From Brevundimonas vesicularis (GTDB lineage: Bacteria; Pseudomonadota; Alphaproteobacteria; Caulobacterales; Caulobacteraceae), in contig NZ_CP115671.1 of the NCBI RefSeq assembly GCF_027886425.1, positions 1,612,001 to 1,676,000 on the forward strand: 64,000 nucleotides of DNA, in the 5' to 3' direction. Positions within the stretch are counted from its first letter, which is position 1. Each line of letters begins with the position of its first letter. The notes beneath the pieces are model-generated. The model was not told where the DNA came from, did not search any database, and saw only the letters and a program-made list of their open reading frames with translations. Below are positions 17,492 through 26,485 of this stretch, piece after piece. A program made the translations under genes and the position numbers.

Positions 17492-17730
17492 CTTCCTAGT
17501 GTGCGGATAATCGCACGTAAGGGCCAGTCGCCTGGGTGAAAAACCGCACAGATATCTCGATAAACGCTCCCGCTTTCATAGAAAGTGCTTGGTTATCATA
17601 AAGATGGAGACGTTCGATCAAGCGCTTTCGCGATGATGGTTCTCGTTGGAAGCTCTATCCAACGGAGCGTGGCGAAGATCGCGCCCATCGAGGAGACTGC
17701 GGGATCACCCCCGCACATCAGGAGCCCTTC
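17492..17730. promoter_or_regulatory. dctB/dctA divergent control region with tandem DctD-like operators
   Basis: 239 bp without a gene. Two 18-bp sites, TGTGCGGATAATCGCACG (17500-17517) and TGGGTGAAAAACCGCACA (17533-17550), lie 33 bp apart centre to centre and each resembles the palindromic DctD site I recall from Rhizobium dctA (about 14 of 18 positions). A further inverted repeat has arms CGTTGGA (17644-17650) and TCCAACG (17658-17664). A weak -24/-12 sigma-54 candidate, GG at 17671-17672 and GC at 17683-17684 with the correct 10-bp gap, lies 46 bp before the dctA start; its TT is missing. Confidence 0.55.
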
Positions 17731-19086
17731 GTGATCTCAATACCGTCAGAGGCCGCGCCGGTCGTTCGCCGGCCGTTCTATCGTCACCTGTATTTCCAGG
17801 TGCTGATCGCTATCGCGCTCGGCGCTCTGATCGGTCACTTCTGGCCGACATTCGGCGAAAGCCTGAAGCCGCTGGGCGACGGATTCATCAAACTGGTGAA
17901 GATGGTCATCGCGCCAGTGATCTTCCTGACCATTGTGACCGGCATCGCGGGCATGCGTGATCTTGGAAGCGTCGGTCGCGTCGCCGCCAAGGCCTTCGCA
18001 TACTTCCTGGTCTTCTCGACTCTGGCTCTGATCGTGGGCCTGATCATCGCCAATCTGGTGCGTCCGGGCCATGGTCTGAACATCGACCCGGCGACGTTGA
18101 ACGCCGGCGCCGTCGAGCAGTATGCGGCGGCCGCGCACGAGAGCACGATCGTCGGCTTCCTGATGGGCGTCATTCCCGACACGCTGGTCAGCGCCTTCTC
18201 GACCGGCAACATCCTGCAGGTTCTGTTCGTGTCGATCCTGTTTGGCCTCGCCCTGGCGTTGGTGGGAGAGCGGGCCCAGCCTGTGGTCGATCTGTTTGAG
18301 ACGCTCAGCCTTGCCGTGTTCAAGCTGGTCGCCATCGTGATGAAGGCCGCGCCCATCGGCGCCTTCGGAGCCTTCGCCTTTACGATCGGCGCCTACGGCA
18401 TCGCATCGATCGCCAATCTGGCCGCCTTGATCGTGACCTTCTACGTCACCGCGATCATCTTCGTCGTGGGCGTGCTGGGGCTGGTGGGCGTCGCCAACGG
18501 CTTCAACATTCTCAAGCTGATCCGTTACCTCAAAGAAGAGCTTCTACTGGTGCTGGGCACTTCCAGTTCAGAAGCGGCCTTGCCCAGCCTGATCTCCAAG
18601 ATGGAACGCGCGGGCGCCGCCAAGTCGGTCGTCGGCCTGGTCGTGCCGACCGGCTATTCGTTCAATCTGGACGGCACCAACATCTATATGACGATGGCTG
18701 CTCTGTTCATTGCTCAGGCGCTGAACATCGAACTCACCATCTGGCAGCAGATCACGCTTCTGCTGGTCGCCATGCTCAGCTCAAAAGGCGCAGCGGGCAT
18801 CACGGGCGCGGGCTTCATCACCCTGGCGGCGACCCTGTCGGTCGTGCCGGATGTGCCAGTCGCAGGCATGGCGCTGATCCTGGGCATCGATCGCTTCATG
18901 AGCGAATGCCGGGCCCTGACCAACTTCATCGGCAACGCCGTGGCCACCATCGTCGTGGCCCGCTGGGAGAACGCGCTGGATCGCGACGCCCTGAAGGCCG
19001 CGCTCGACGGACATCCCTTGCCGGTGGCGGCGCTGCCTGACCCTGCGGCGGGGCCTGGAGACGATCTGGTTCTCGCCAAGGACTGA
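17731..19086 (+). CDS. dctA: C4-dicarboxylate:cation symporter DctA
   Basis: Imports succinate, fumarate and malate with protons or sodium across the inner membrane. The 451-residue protein has the DAACS family pattern: the N-terminal helix followed by GDGFIKLVKMVIAPVIF, the serine-rich re-entrant loop LGTSSSEAALP, GYSFNLDGTNIYMT and SSKGAAGITGAGF near the C terminus. The start is GTG with AGGAG 6 nt upstream. It diverges from dctB-dctD and continues without a terminator into a TonB-dependent receptor 62 bp downstream. Confidence 0.94.
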   Translation: MISIPSEAAPVVRRPFYRHLYFQVLIAIALGALIGHFWPTFGESLKPLGDGFIKLVKMVIAPVIFLTIVTGIAGMRDLGSVGRVAAKAFAYFLVFSTLALIVGLIIANLVRPGHGLNIDPATLNAGAVEQYAAAAHESTIVGFLMGVIPDTLVSAFSTGNILQVLFVSILFGLALALVGERAQPVVDLFETLSLAVFKLVAIVMKAAPIGAFGAFAFTIGAYGIASIANLAALIVTFYVTAIIFVVGVLGLVGVANGFNILKLIRYLKEELLLVLGTSSSEAALPSLISKMERAGAAKSVVGLVVPTGYSFNLDGTNIYMTMAALFIAQALNIELTIWQQITLLLVAMLSSKGAAGITGAGFITLAATLSVVPDVPVAGMALILGIDRFMSECRALTNFIGNAVATIVVARWENALDRDALKAALDGHPLPVAALPDPAAGPGDDLVLAKD

Positions 19087-19148
19087 CGGCGAGGACGACT
19101 TTTGAATGACGGGACCGACGACATAACGACGGCCCGGGAGGAGGAAAC

Positions 19149-22100
19149 ATGAAGATGCAATCCAAGTTCGCACTAATGGCGGGCGCGGCCTCGGCTGTAC
19201 TGCTGATCTCGGCGGGAGCGGCTCTGGCTCAGGACGCCGCGCCTCAGTCCACGCCAGCGCAGGAGGCTGAGGCGGCGCAGGTCGAGGACATCGTCGTCGT
19301 CGGCTCCCAGATTCGCGGCGCCTCCACCACGGCGGCTCTGCCAGTGACCGTCGTCACGCAGGAAGAAATCATCGCGACCGGCGCCGTCAGCGGTGATGAT
19401 CTGCTGCGGTCCATTCCCCAGATGGGCGATGTGCTGTTCTCCAGCGCCAACAATCCTCAAACCTCGAACGCAGCGCGAGGCGACGTCAACTCGGTCAATC
19501 TGCGCTCGCTGGGCGTGGGCAATACCCTGGTGCTCTTGAACGGACGTCGGATCGTTCAGCACCCCACCAGCCAAGGGACGTCAGACACCGGCACGGTGCC
19601 TGTGCTCAGCTACAATTCCAACGCCATTCCGGTCTCTGGATTGGAGCGGTTGGAAGTTCTGCTGGACGGCGCCGCCGCCATCTATGGCGCGGATGCGGTC
19701 GCGGGCGTGGTGAACACTGTGCTTCAGCAGGATTTCGATGGCTTGGAGATGAAGGCCCAGTACGGCGGCGCGGAGGGCACGCATCGCCGAGAATTCACCT
19801 TCGGTATGTTCGCAGGCAAGGATTTCGAGCGGGGCAATCTGTCGGGCTTCCTCGACTACACCAACCGCACCGCCCAGCAGGCCAGCGACGAACCCTATAC
19901 CGCCTCTGACGACCGCCGCAGCCTGTTCGCCAACGTGCCGGGCTATGAGAATTCGACCGACACCGATGGGCGCTCTTCCTATACAGCCTGGGCCAACTTC
20001 CAGACACCATTCCAGGTCCGTCGGGGCACGACTGCTCTGACGACCGGCGCCGGCGCCTTCCACAATCAACCTTCCAGCTTCGGCTGCACCGCGCCGGTTG
20101 GGGGTGATGTTTGCCTGGCCAGCGGCAATATCAGCTACAGCGGCGCCGGCCGCGAGTTGCGCTATGACGGGGCGCGGGGCACGACCCAATCGCCGGATAT
20201 CGAACGGTTGAACCTGTTCGTGTCGGGGCACTACGATCTCGACAACGGCGTCACGGCATTTGGCGAACTCGGCTATTACACGGCGTCGACCCAGAACATT
20301 CAGCCGCCGACCATCCTGCTGAACCCGCTGTGGATTCCAGCCAGCAACTACTGGAATCCGTTCGGTCCCGTCACCTTTGCCGACGGCACGCGCAATCCCA
20401 ATCGTCTCGCTGGCCTGACAAACGTCCCCACAGCCGGGACGGCCGTTAAGCTGGTTCGGTATCGCTTCAACGATCTGGGCGCCCAGGTGGTGGATGTCGA
20501 CAACTGGCAGTCCCGATTCCTGGGCGGCCTGCGGGGCGAATGGCGCGGCTTCGATTGGGAAACCGCGCTGCTGTATTCGGAAGCCGAGGCCACCGACAGC
20601 TCGAACGCCGTCAATCTGACCGCGCTTCAGGCCAATCTCGCCCTGTCGACGCCCGACGCCTACAATCCGTTCAGCGGCGGGTGTGTGAACGACACCAGCT
20701 TTGGCGACTGCACGCCCAGTTCTCAGGGCGCGATCGACGCCATCACGACCGACCTGACGCGGGTGTCCAAGACCACGCTGGCGCTGTGGGACTTCAAGGT
20801 CAGCCGTCCCGATGTCTTCACCCTGCCGGGCGGACCTGTCGGTGTGGCCCTGGGCGTCGAGGCGCGCCGTGAGACCCAGCGTGACGACCGCGACGCTGAT
20901 CTGGACGGCACCAACGTCTTCCGCGACAGCGTGTCGGGCGAGATCAGCCAGTCCAACATCGCTGCGGTCAGTTCAAACCCCGATACCTACGGCAAGCGCG
21001 AGGTCTATTCGGCCTATGTCGAGTTTGCGGTGCCTGTCGTTTCGCCGGAGATGAACATCCCGCTTGTTCGCAGTCTCGATTTCCAACTGGCCGGTCGATA
21101 CGAGCACTATTCCGACTTCGGCGATGTGGCTAAGCCCAAGATCGCCATGGCCTGGGATTTGGTCGAAGGCGTACGCGTCCGAGGCTCCTATTCCGAGGGT
21201 TTCCGCGCCCCGAACCTGGAACAGACCAACGCGGCGCAGTACGGGCGTCTGTCCACCAATAACGATTACATCCGCTGCGAGGCCGATTTGCGCCTGGGTC
21301 GGATCACCAACTTCAACCAATGTTCGCAACCCGCCAGCGCCTCGCTGCTGGTGTCGGGCAATCCCGAGCTTCAGCCCGAGGAAAGCACCAACCAGTCCAT
21401 CGGCCTGGTGTTGCAGCCCTGGTTCATTCCCGAGCAGTTCGGCCGCTTCACCTTCACGCTGGACCGCTGGAAGATCGAGCAAGAGAAGATCGTCGGTCTG
21501 CTGGGCGCGCAGTCGAACGTCGTGCTGGACTACCTGAACATCCTGAACGGCACGCGGAACGACAACGTCAACCGGGCGGCGGTGACGGCCGACGACATCG
21601 CCTTCTTCCAGGGGAGCGGAATCACTCCCGTCGGACAGATCGTCTCGGTCAAAGACCAGTTCATCAACCTGCTGCCGCAGACGGTGGAGGGTCTCGACAT
21701 CGGTCTTCAGTGGCGACTGCGCGGCACGCCCTGGGGCAACTTCCGCGCCAGCGTGAATGCGGCGCATCTGACGAAGTTTGACCGTTCTCCCGGCCCCTTG
21801 GTCGAGTCGCTGTTCGCGGCGCGTGAAGCCGGTCAGATCAACGCGAATACACCGCTGCCGATCTCTCAGACCCTGCTGGCTCGCAACGGCCGGCCGGAAT
21901 GGCGGGTGACGGGTTCGTTCACCTGGTCGCAAGGGCCATGGCAGGTGGGCGCATTCACCCAATACAACAGCGCCGTCACCGAAACCGGCTTCCTCAGCGC
22001 CCAAGGCGATCCCTGGCAGGTCGATAGCCAGATCACTGGCAATCTGTATGGTCAGTATGAGTTCGGCGACAACGCCGGCTTTGCGTCCGGCACAACGGTT

Positions 22101-22220
22101 CGACTGGGTGCGCGCAACGTCACTGACGAGCAGCCGCCGTTGACTTCGTCGGGCTATCTGGGTGCGCTCTACAATCCCTACGGCCGCTACTGGTACGCCA
22201 ACATCTCCAAGACGTTCTAA
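19149..22220 (+). CDS. TonB-dependent outer-membrane receptor
   Basis: A 1,023-residue receptor for energised uptake of a large ligand across the outer membrane. It has a signal peptide (basic start, hydrophobic core, cleavage near AALAQDA), a TonB-box-like VEDIVVVGSQ, a plug domain with NTLVLLNGRRI and the GAAAIYGADAVAGVVN motif, then a long beta-barrel ending in Phe (YWYANISKTF). A strong GGGAGGAGG lies 5 nt before the ATG. It belongs to the large receptor group common in Caulobacterales. The ligand is unknown; position between dctA and an exported hydrolase suggests a dicarboxylate-containing ester or conjugate. Confidence 0.92.
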   Translation: MKMQSKFALMAGAASAVLLISAGAALAQDAAPQSTPAQEAEAAQVEDIVVVGSQIRGASTTAALPVTVVTQEEIIATGAVSGDDLLRSIPQMGDVLFSSANNPQTSNAARGDVNSVNLRSLGVGNTLVLLNGRRIVQHPTSQGTSDTGTVPVLSYNSNAIPVSGLERLEVLLDGAAAIYGADAVAGVVNTVLQQDFDGLEMKAQYGGAEGTHRREFTFGMFAGKDFERGNLSGFLDYTNRTAQQASDEPYTASDDRRSLFANVPGYENSTDTDGRSSYTAWANFQTPFQVRRGTTALTTGAGAFHNQPSSFGCTAPVGGDVCLASGNISYSGAGRELRYDGARGTTQSPDIERLNLFVSGHYDLDNGVTAFGELGYYTASTQNIQPPTILLNPLWIPASNYWNPFGPVTFADGTRNPNRLAGLTNVPTAGTAVKLVRYRFNDLGAQVVDVDNWQSRFLGGLRGEWRGFDWETALLYSEAEATDSSNAVNLTALQANLALSTPDAYNPFSGGCVNDTSFGDCTPSSQGAIDAITTDLTRVSKTTLALWDFKVSRPDVFTLPGGPVGVALGVEARRETQRDDRDADLDGTNVFRDSVSGEISQSNIAAVSSNPDTYGKREVYSAYVEFAVPVVSPEMNIPLVRSLDFQLAGRYEHYSDFGDVAKPKIAMAWDLVEGVRVRGSYSEGFRAPNLEQTNAAQYGRLSTNNDYIRCEADLRLGRITNFNQCSQPASASLLVSGNPELQPEESTNQSIGLVLQPWFIPEQFGRFTFTLDRWKIEQEKIVGLLGAQSNVVLDYLNILNGTRNDNVNRAAVTADDIAFFQGSGITPVGQIVSVKDQFINLLPQTVEGLDIGLQWRLRGTPWGNFRASVNAAHLTKFDRSPGPLVESLFAAREAGQINANTPLPISQTLLARNGRPEWRVTGSFTWSQGPWQVGAFTQYNSAVTETGFLSAQGDPWQVDSQITGNLYGQYEFGDNAGFASGTTVRLGARNVTDEQPPLTSSGYLGALYNPYGRYWYANISKTF

Positions 22221-22234
22221 GAGAGAGAGGCGCG

Positions 22235-23587
22235 ATGACCGATCGTATCGTTCGAACTCTGGCGGCGGTGGTCGCAGCCTGGGCCGGCATCGCGTCAATG
22301 ACGCAGGCGCAAGAAACGGAGACGGCCGTCGCGGCGGCTATCGATCCTGCGCCCGCGCCAGCCGATTGCCCGGACTTCGTGCCGGAGCAGACGCGGTGCT
22401 GGTCGGGCAGGGCGGTTAAAGGCGGCTACTATTGGATCGCCGTGCCTCAGGACTGGAATGGCGCCCTGATCGTTCACGCGCATGGCGGGCCGCGCCTTAG
22501 CGCACCAGAACCGAACGATCCGCTGGAGGATATGGAGCGGTTCTCCATGACGGTGAAGGAAGGCTTCGCCTGGGCGGGCTCGACCTATCGCCGTGGCGGC
22601 TATGGCGTACGGATGGCGGCGGAAGACACGGACGATCTGCGCCAGATTTTCTGGAACGCCTTCGGCAAGCCACGTCGAACTCTGGTGCATGGCCAGTCCT
22701 GGGGCGGAAACGTCGCGGCCAAGACGGCTGAGCTCTACGCGCGCGATGCCGAGGGACAGGTGGTTTGGGACGGTGTGGTCCTGACCAACGGCGTAATCGG
22801 CGGCGGGACCCGCACCTACCGCTTTCGCGCCGATCTGAGAGCGGTGTATCAGTTCTACTGCAACAACCATCCGCTTCCGAACGAGCCCCGGTATCCGCTT
22901 TGGCAGGGGCTGCCGCTAGAAAGCGATCTGAACCGGGCGCAGTTGGCGGAGCGGGTCAAAACCTGCACGGGCGTGGGCCTGCCGCTTGCTGAGAGGTCGG
23001 CTGAGCAGAAGCGCAATTTGGCGGATATCCTGGCCGTGACGGGCGTGAACGAGGAACAGTTGGTTCCGCATTTGGCCTGGGCGACCTTCCTGTTCAGCGA
23101 CATGGTTTTGCGTCGTCTTGATGGGCTGAACCCCTTCGATAACAGCCATACGGTCTATCAGGGTTCGCAAGACGACGAGGCGTTGAACGCTGGCGTTCAG
23201 CGTTTCGCGGCTGATCCGATGGGTGTGGCGCGCTTGGCCTACGACGCCGATCTCAGCGGTCTGATCGTGGCGCCCACGCTGACGATCCACGCCAAGAACG
23301 ATGCGACGGCCTTTGTCTCCAACGACGCTCTTTACAGGGAGACGGTCGCCGCGGCGGGACGATCGGACCTATTGGTCCAGACGTTCACAGACGAGTCCGA
23401 ACATAGCCGCCTGTCGCCGCCAGAGTACGTCGGTCTTTTCCAGGCGATGATGCGCTGGCTGGACAAGGGCGTGAAGCCGACGCCCGCTGACGTTGCCACG
23501 CTGTGTCAGGTGGCGGCTTCACGCTACGAGAACGGCTGTCATTTCGACACCACCTTCAAGCCGTCGACGGACAGCCGCCCCAACTGA
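22235..23587 (+). CDS. Exported alpha/beta hydrolase linked to the TonB receptor
   Basis: A 450-residue hydrolase with an N-terminal signal peptide (hydrophobic core about residues 9-20, cleavage near SMTQAQ), so probably periplasmic. The nucleophile elbow is GQSWGG (153-158, Ser155), an oxyanion-type HAHGGP lies earlier, and IHAKNDATAF and DESEHSRLSP fit the acid and His positions. It begins 14 bp after the receptor stop with GAGAGAGAGG upstream, so the pair is cotranscribed. The substrate is unknown. An esterase or peptidase that trims the imported ligand before DctA uptake is the working idea. Confidence 0.82.
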   Translation: MTDRIVRTLAAVVAAWAGIASMTQAQETETAVAAAIDPAPAPADCPDFVPEQTRCWSGRAVKGGYYWIAVPQDWNGALIVHAHGGPRLSAPEPNDPLEDMERFSMTVKEGFAWAGSTYRRGGYGVRMAAEDTDDLRQIFWNAFGKPRRTLVHGQSWGGNVAAKTAELYARDAEGQVVWDGVVLTNGVIGGGTRTYRFRADLRAVYQFYCNNHPLPNEPRYPLWQGLPLESDLNRAQLAERVKTCTGVGLPLAERSAEQKRNLADILAVTGVNEEQLVPHLAWATFLFSDMVLRRLDGLNPFDNSHTVYQGSQDDEALNAGVQRFAADPMGVARLAYDADLSGLIVAPTLTIHAKNDATAFVSNDALYRETVAAAGRSDLLVQTFTDESEHSRLSPPEYVGLFQAMMRWLDKGVKPTPADVATLCQVAASRYENGCHFDTTFKPSTDSRPN

Positions 23588-23626
23588 AGCTGCCGCTGCA
23601 TTTCACAACGATCTGCTCCAAACGCA

Positions 23627-23656
23627 ACACGGCCCGCAGGCGACTGCGGGCCGTGT
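23627..23656. terminator. Bidirectional hairpin terminator
   Basis: A 13-bp perfect stem, ACACGGCCCGCAG (23627-23639) with CTGCGGGCCGTGT (23644-23656), closes a GCGA loop between the convergent hydrolase and MFS genes. CTGTTTGTG follows on the plus strand. The T run is short, but the position between two convergent stops supports a shared terminator. Confidence 0.75.
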
Positions 23657-23679
23657 CTGTTTGTGCGTGAGCTGAAAGA

Positions 23680-25032
23680 TCAAACCGTCTTGGCGCGGTC
23701 CTTGTCGGAGGAGCTGCGGGCCAGTTCACGGTTCAGCCACAGGGCCAAGAGGGTGCAGATGGCGCCCGACAGCAGATAGGCGCCGGCGGCGATCAGGCCG
23801 AACTGGCTGGAGATCCACAGGGCCGCCAGGGGTGCAAAGCCCGCGCCGAACAGCCAGGCCAGGTCCGAGGTCAGGGCCGAGGAGGTATAGCGGTTCGTCA
23901 GGCTGAAGCTGGAAGCCACGGGGCCAGAGGCCTGGCCGAACGACAGGCCGAGCAAGATGAAGCCGGAGATCATGAAGGTCAGCTCGCCGACCGGGCCGCC
24001 GTTCAGCAGTTGCGGCGCAAAGCCCGAGAAGGCGGCGATGCCGGCGGCGGTGATCGCCAGCAAGGTGCGGCGGCCGTAGCGGTCGGCCAGTATGCCCGAG
24101 GCCAGGATGGCCAGCAGGCCGAAGACGGCGCCCACCATCTCGATCAGCAGGAAGCGGACCGGCGTTTCCTTGGTGAACAGGAACACCCACGACAGCGGGA
24201 AGACGGTCACCATGTGGAACATGGCGAAGCTGGCCAGCGGCGCGAAGGCGCCGATGGCGATCTTCGGGCCTTCGTCGCGCAGGGCCTGGCTGATCGGCGT
24301 GGGCTGCAGTTCGCGCGTCTCGAACAGCTTCTGGAAGGCCGGCGTCACTACGATGCGCAGGCGCGCGAACAGGGCCACCACGTTGATGGCGAAGGCGACG
24401 AAGAACGGATAGCGCCAGCCCCAATCCAGGAAGTCAGGGGCCGACAGCGTGTTCAGGAAGAAGGCGAACAGGGCCGAGGCCACCAGCAGGCCGATGGGCG
24501 CGCCGAGTTGCGGGATCATGGCGTACCAGCCGCGCTTCTTCTCGGGCGCGTTCAGCGCGAGCAGCGAGGCCAGACCGTCCCAGGTGCCGCCCAGGGCGAC
24601 GCCTTGGCCGATACGGGTGAGGGCCAGCAGCACCGGCGCCCACATGCCGATGCTCTCATATCCCGGGATGAAGGCCACCGACACGGTCGAGGTCCCCAGC
24701 AGCAGCAGGGCGGTCGTCAGCTTGGCGCCGCGCCCGAACTTGCGGTCGATGGCGATGAACAGGACGGTCCCCAGCGGCCGAGCCAGGAAAGCCAGGGCGA
24801 AGACGGCGAAGGAGAGCAGGGTGCCGCCCACCGCGCCCGCATAGGGGAAGATCAACTGCGGGAAAACGACCACCGAAGCGATGGCGTAAACAAAGAAGTC
24901 GAAAAACTCGGAAGTTCGGCCGATAATGACGCCGATGGCGATCTCGCCGGCGTCAACCTTGCCATGGCCCGTGTGAAGGGCGGCGGCGTCGCGTTCCAGC
25001 GACTCTGACGAAGGGGTCGTCGAGGCGGACAT
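23680..25032 (-). CDS. MFS transporter, metabolite:H+ symporter (MHS) family
   Basis: A 450-residue, 12-helix inner-membrane symporter. The N-terminal signature RTSEFFDFFVYAIASVVVFP and the downstream ARPLGTVLFIAIDRKFGR loop between helices 2 and 3 are typical of the MHS family, which carries 2-oxoglutarate, citrate, shikimate or proline betaine. The ATG at 25030-25032 is chosen because the conserved domain starts about 25 residues later; longer open frame beyond it is antisense to cyoA. Substrate is not readable. It diverges from cyoA across 114 bp containing a GCCGTACGGC palindrome (25067-25076). Confidence 0.85.
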   Translation of the reverse strand: MSASTTPSSESLERDAAALHTGHGKVDAGEIAIGVIIGRTSEFFDFFVYAIASVVVFPQLIFPYAGAVGGTLLSFAVFALAFLARPLGTVLFIAIDRKFGRGAKLTTALLLLGTSTVSVAFIPGYESIGMWAPVLLALTRIGQGVALGGTWDGLASLLALNAPEKKRGWYAMIPQLGAPIGLLVASALFAFFLNTLSAPDFLDWGWRYPFFVAFAINVVALFARLRIVVTPAFQKLFETRELQPTPISQALRDEGPKIAIGAFAPLASFAMFHMVTVFPLSWVFLFTKETPVRFLLIEMVGAVFGLLAILASGILADRYGRRTLLAITAAGIAAFSGFAPQLLNGGPVGELTFMISGFILLGLSFGQASGPVASSFSLTNRYTSSALTSDLAWLFGAGFAPLAALWISSQFGLIAAGAYLLSGAICTLLALWLNRELARSSSDKDRAKTV

Positions 25033-25146
25033 GGGCTTGGTCGCTCCGTGTGAGACTGAATTATCGGCCGTACGGCAGGTCGCCGCATTATGACCGGGCG
25101 CCCTTTGCGATGAAAGCGGCCTCGTGAGGATAGGACATATTGCCCA

Positions 25147-26472
25147 ATGTCGTTCCTGATTGAAGCTGAGTATCCCGCCGCCTACGAACGCCAACCGTCG
25201 CGGCGCCTCCCCCTCGCCCGACGCTTTTCGATTGGATCCGCCTTGCGCCGTCTGCGCCTTCTTTTGCTCGCGCCCATCGTGGCCCTGCTGTCGGCCTGCA
25301 ACCTGGTCGTCCTCAACCCTGCCGGCGACGTCGCGTCCCAGCAGGGCGATCTGCTGATGATCTCGACCCTGCTGATGCTGATCATCATCGTGCCGGTGAT
25401 GGGTCTGATCGTCTTCTTCGCCTGGAAGTATCGGGCGTCGAACAAGGAGGCCGAGGCCGACTACCGTCCCGACTGGGACCACTCCACGTCGTTGGAGCTG
25501 GTCATCTGGGCCGCGCCGCTGATGATCATCATCTGCCTGGGGGCCCTGACCTGGGCCGGCACCCACCTGCTGGACCCCTATCGTCCAATCGACCGGATCA
25601 AGCCGGGCCAGGCCGTCGAGGAAAGCGTCGAGCCGTTGCAGGTCAATGTCGTCGCGCTCGACTGGAAGTGGATGTTCATTTACCCGCAGTACGGCGTCGC
25701 CACCGTCAATGAGCTGGCCGCGCCGGTTGACCGTCCGATCCGTTTCCACATCACCTCGTCCTCGGTGATGAACAGCTTCTACATCCCCGCCCTGGCCGGT
25801 CAGATCTACGCCATGCCGGGCATGGAGACGAAGCTTCACGCCGTCATCAACCGTCCGGGCGAATATGAAGGGTTCTCGGCCAACTATTCCGGCGACGGCT
25901 TCTCGCACATGCGCTTCGCCTTCCACGGTCTGGATCAGTCCGGGTTCGACCAATGGATCGCCGGCGTTCGCCAGGGCGGCCAGACGCTGGACCGCGATCG
26001 CTATCTGGAGCTGGAAAAGCCCAGCGAGAAGGTGCCGGTCATGCGCTTCGGCGCCGTGGATGGCGCGCTGTGGGACGCGATCCTCAATATGTGCGTCGAG
26101 CCGGGTAAGATGTGCATGGGCGAGATGATGGCCATCGACAAGCAGGGCGGCCTGTCCATGGCGTCCGTGCGCAACACCATGCCGCTGGTCTATGACAAAT
26201 ACGCCGGTCGCGGAAAATCGCCCGCCTACTTCGGCTCCAACGACAGCTACGTCATGACGATCTGCACCCCGCTGCAGGCCGAGGCGGCCGCCGCCGACCG
26301 CATGCGCCGCGCCGAGCTGGATACGGTCGCCGGACCGACCAGCCTGGAGCGCCTGACCGGGCAGGGGTTGTCGCCCGGTCAGACTCCGATGGCCTCGCTG
26401 ACGACGCTGGCCCGCAATCCCTTCGCCACGGGGCCGGTTCCGACCGACGTCCGTTCCGCCCCCAACGCCTGA
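25147..26472 (+). CDS. cyoA: Cytochrome bo3 quinol oxidase subunit II CyoA
   Basis: Subunit II of the proton-pumping ubiquinol oxidase, 441 residues. It carries a lipoprotein signal (LLSACN lipobox near residue 50), two membrane helices and a cupredoxin-like periplasmic domain. The CuA cysteines are absent, as expected for a quinol oxidase, and FYIPALAGQIYAMPGM replaces the cytochrome c site. The C terminus is longer than in E. coli. The N terminus before the lipobox is unusually long, and the ATG has no good ribosome-binding site, so the true start may be internal. Confidence 0.92.
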   Translation: MSFLIEAEYPAAYERQPSRRLPLARRFSIGSALRRLRLLLLAPIVALLSACNLVVLNPAGDVASQQGDLLMISTLLMLIIIVPVMGLIVFFAWKYRASNKEAEADYRPDWDHSTSLELVIWAAPLMIIICLGALTWAGTHLLDPYRPIDRIKPGQAVEESVEPLQVNVVALDWKWMFIYPQYGVATVNELAAPVDRPIRFHITSSSVMNSFYIPALAGQIYAMPGMETKLHAVINRPGEYEGFSANYSGDGFSHMRFAFHGLDQSGFDQWIAGVRQGGQTLDRDRYLELEKPSEKVPVMRFGAVDGALWDAILNMCVEPGKMCMGEMMAIDKQGGLSMASVRNTMPLVYDKYAGRGKSPAYFGSNDSYVMTICTPLQAEAAAADRMRRAELDTVAGPTSLERLTGQGLSPGQTPMASLTTLARNPFATGPVPTDVRSAPNA

Positions 26473-26485
26473 GCGAACACAGTCG

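Noticed and set aside
25033..25953. Extension of the MFS transporter frame upstream of 25032
   Set aside because: It runs antisense through cyoA and its divergent promoter; the MHS-family domain begins right after the ATG at 25032.
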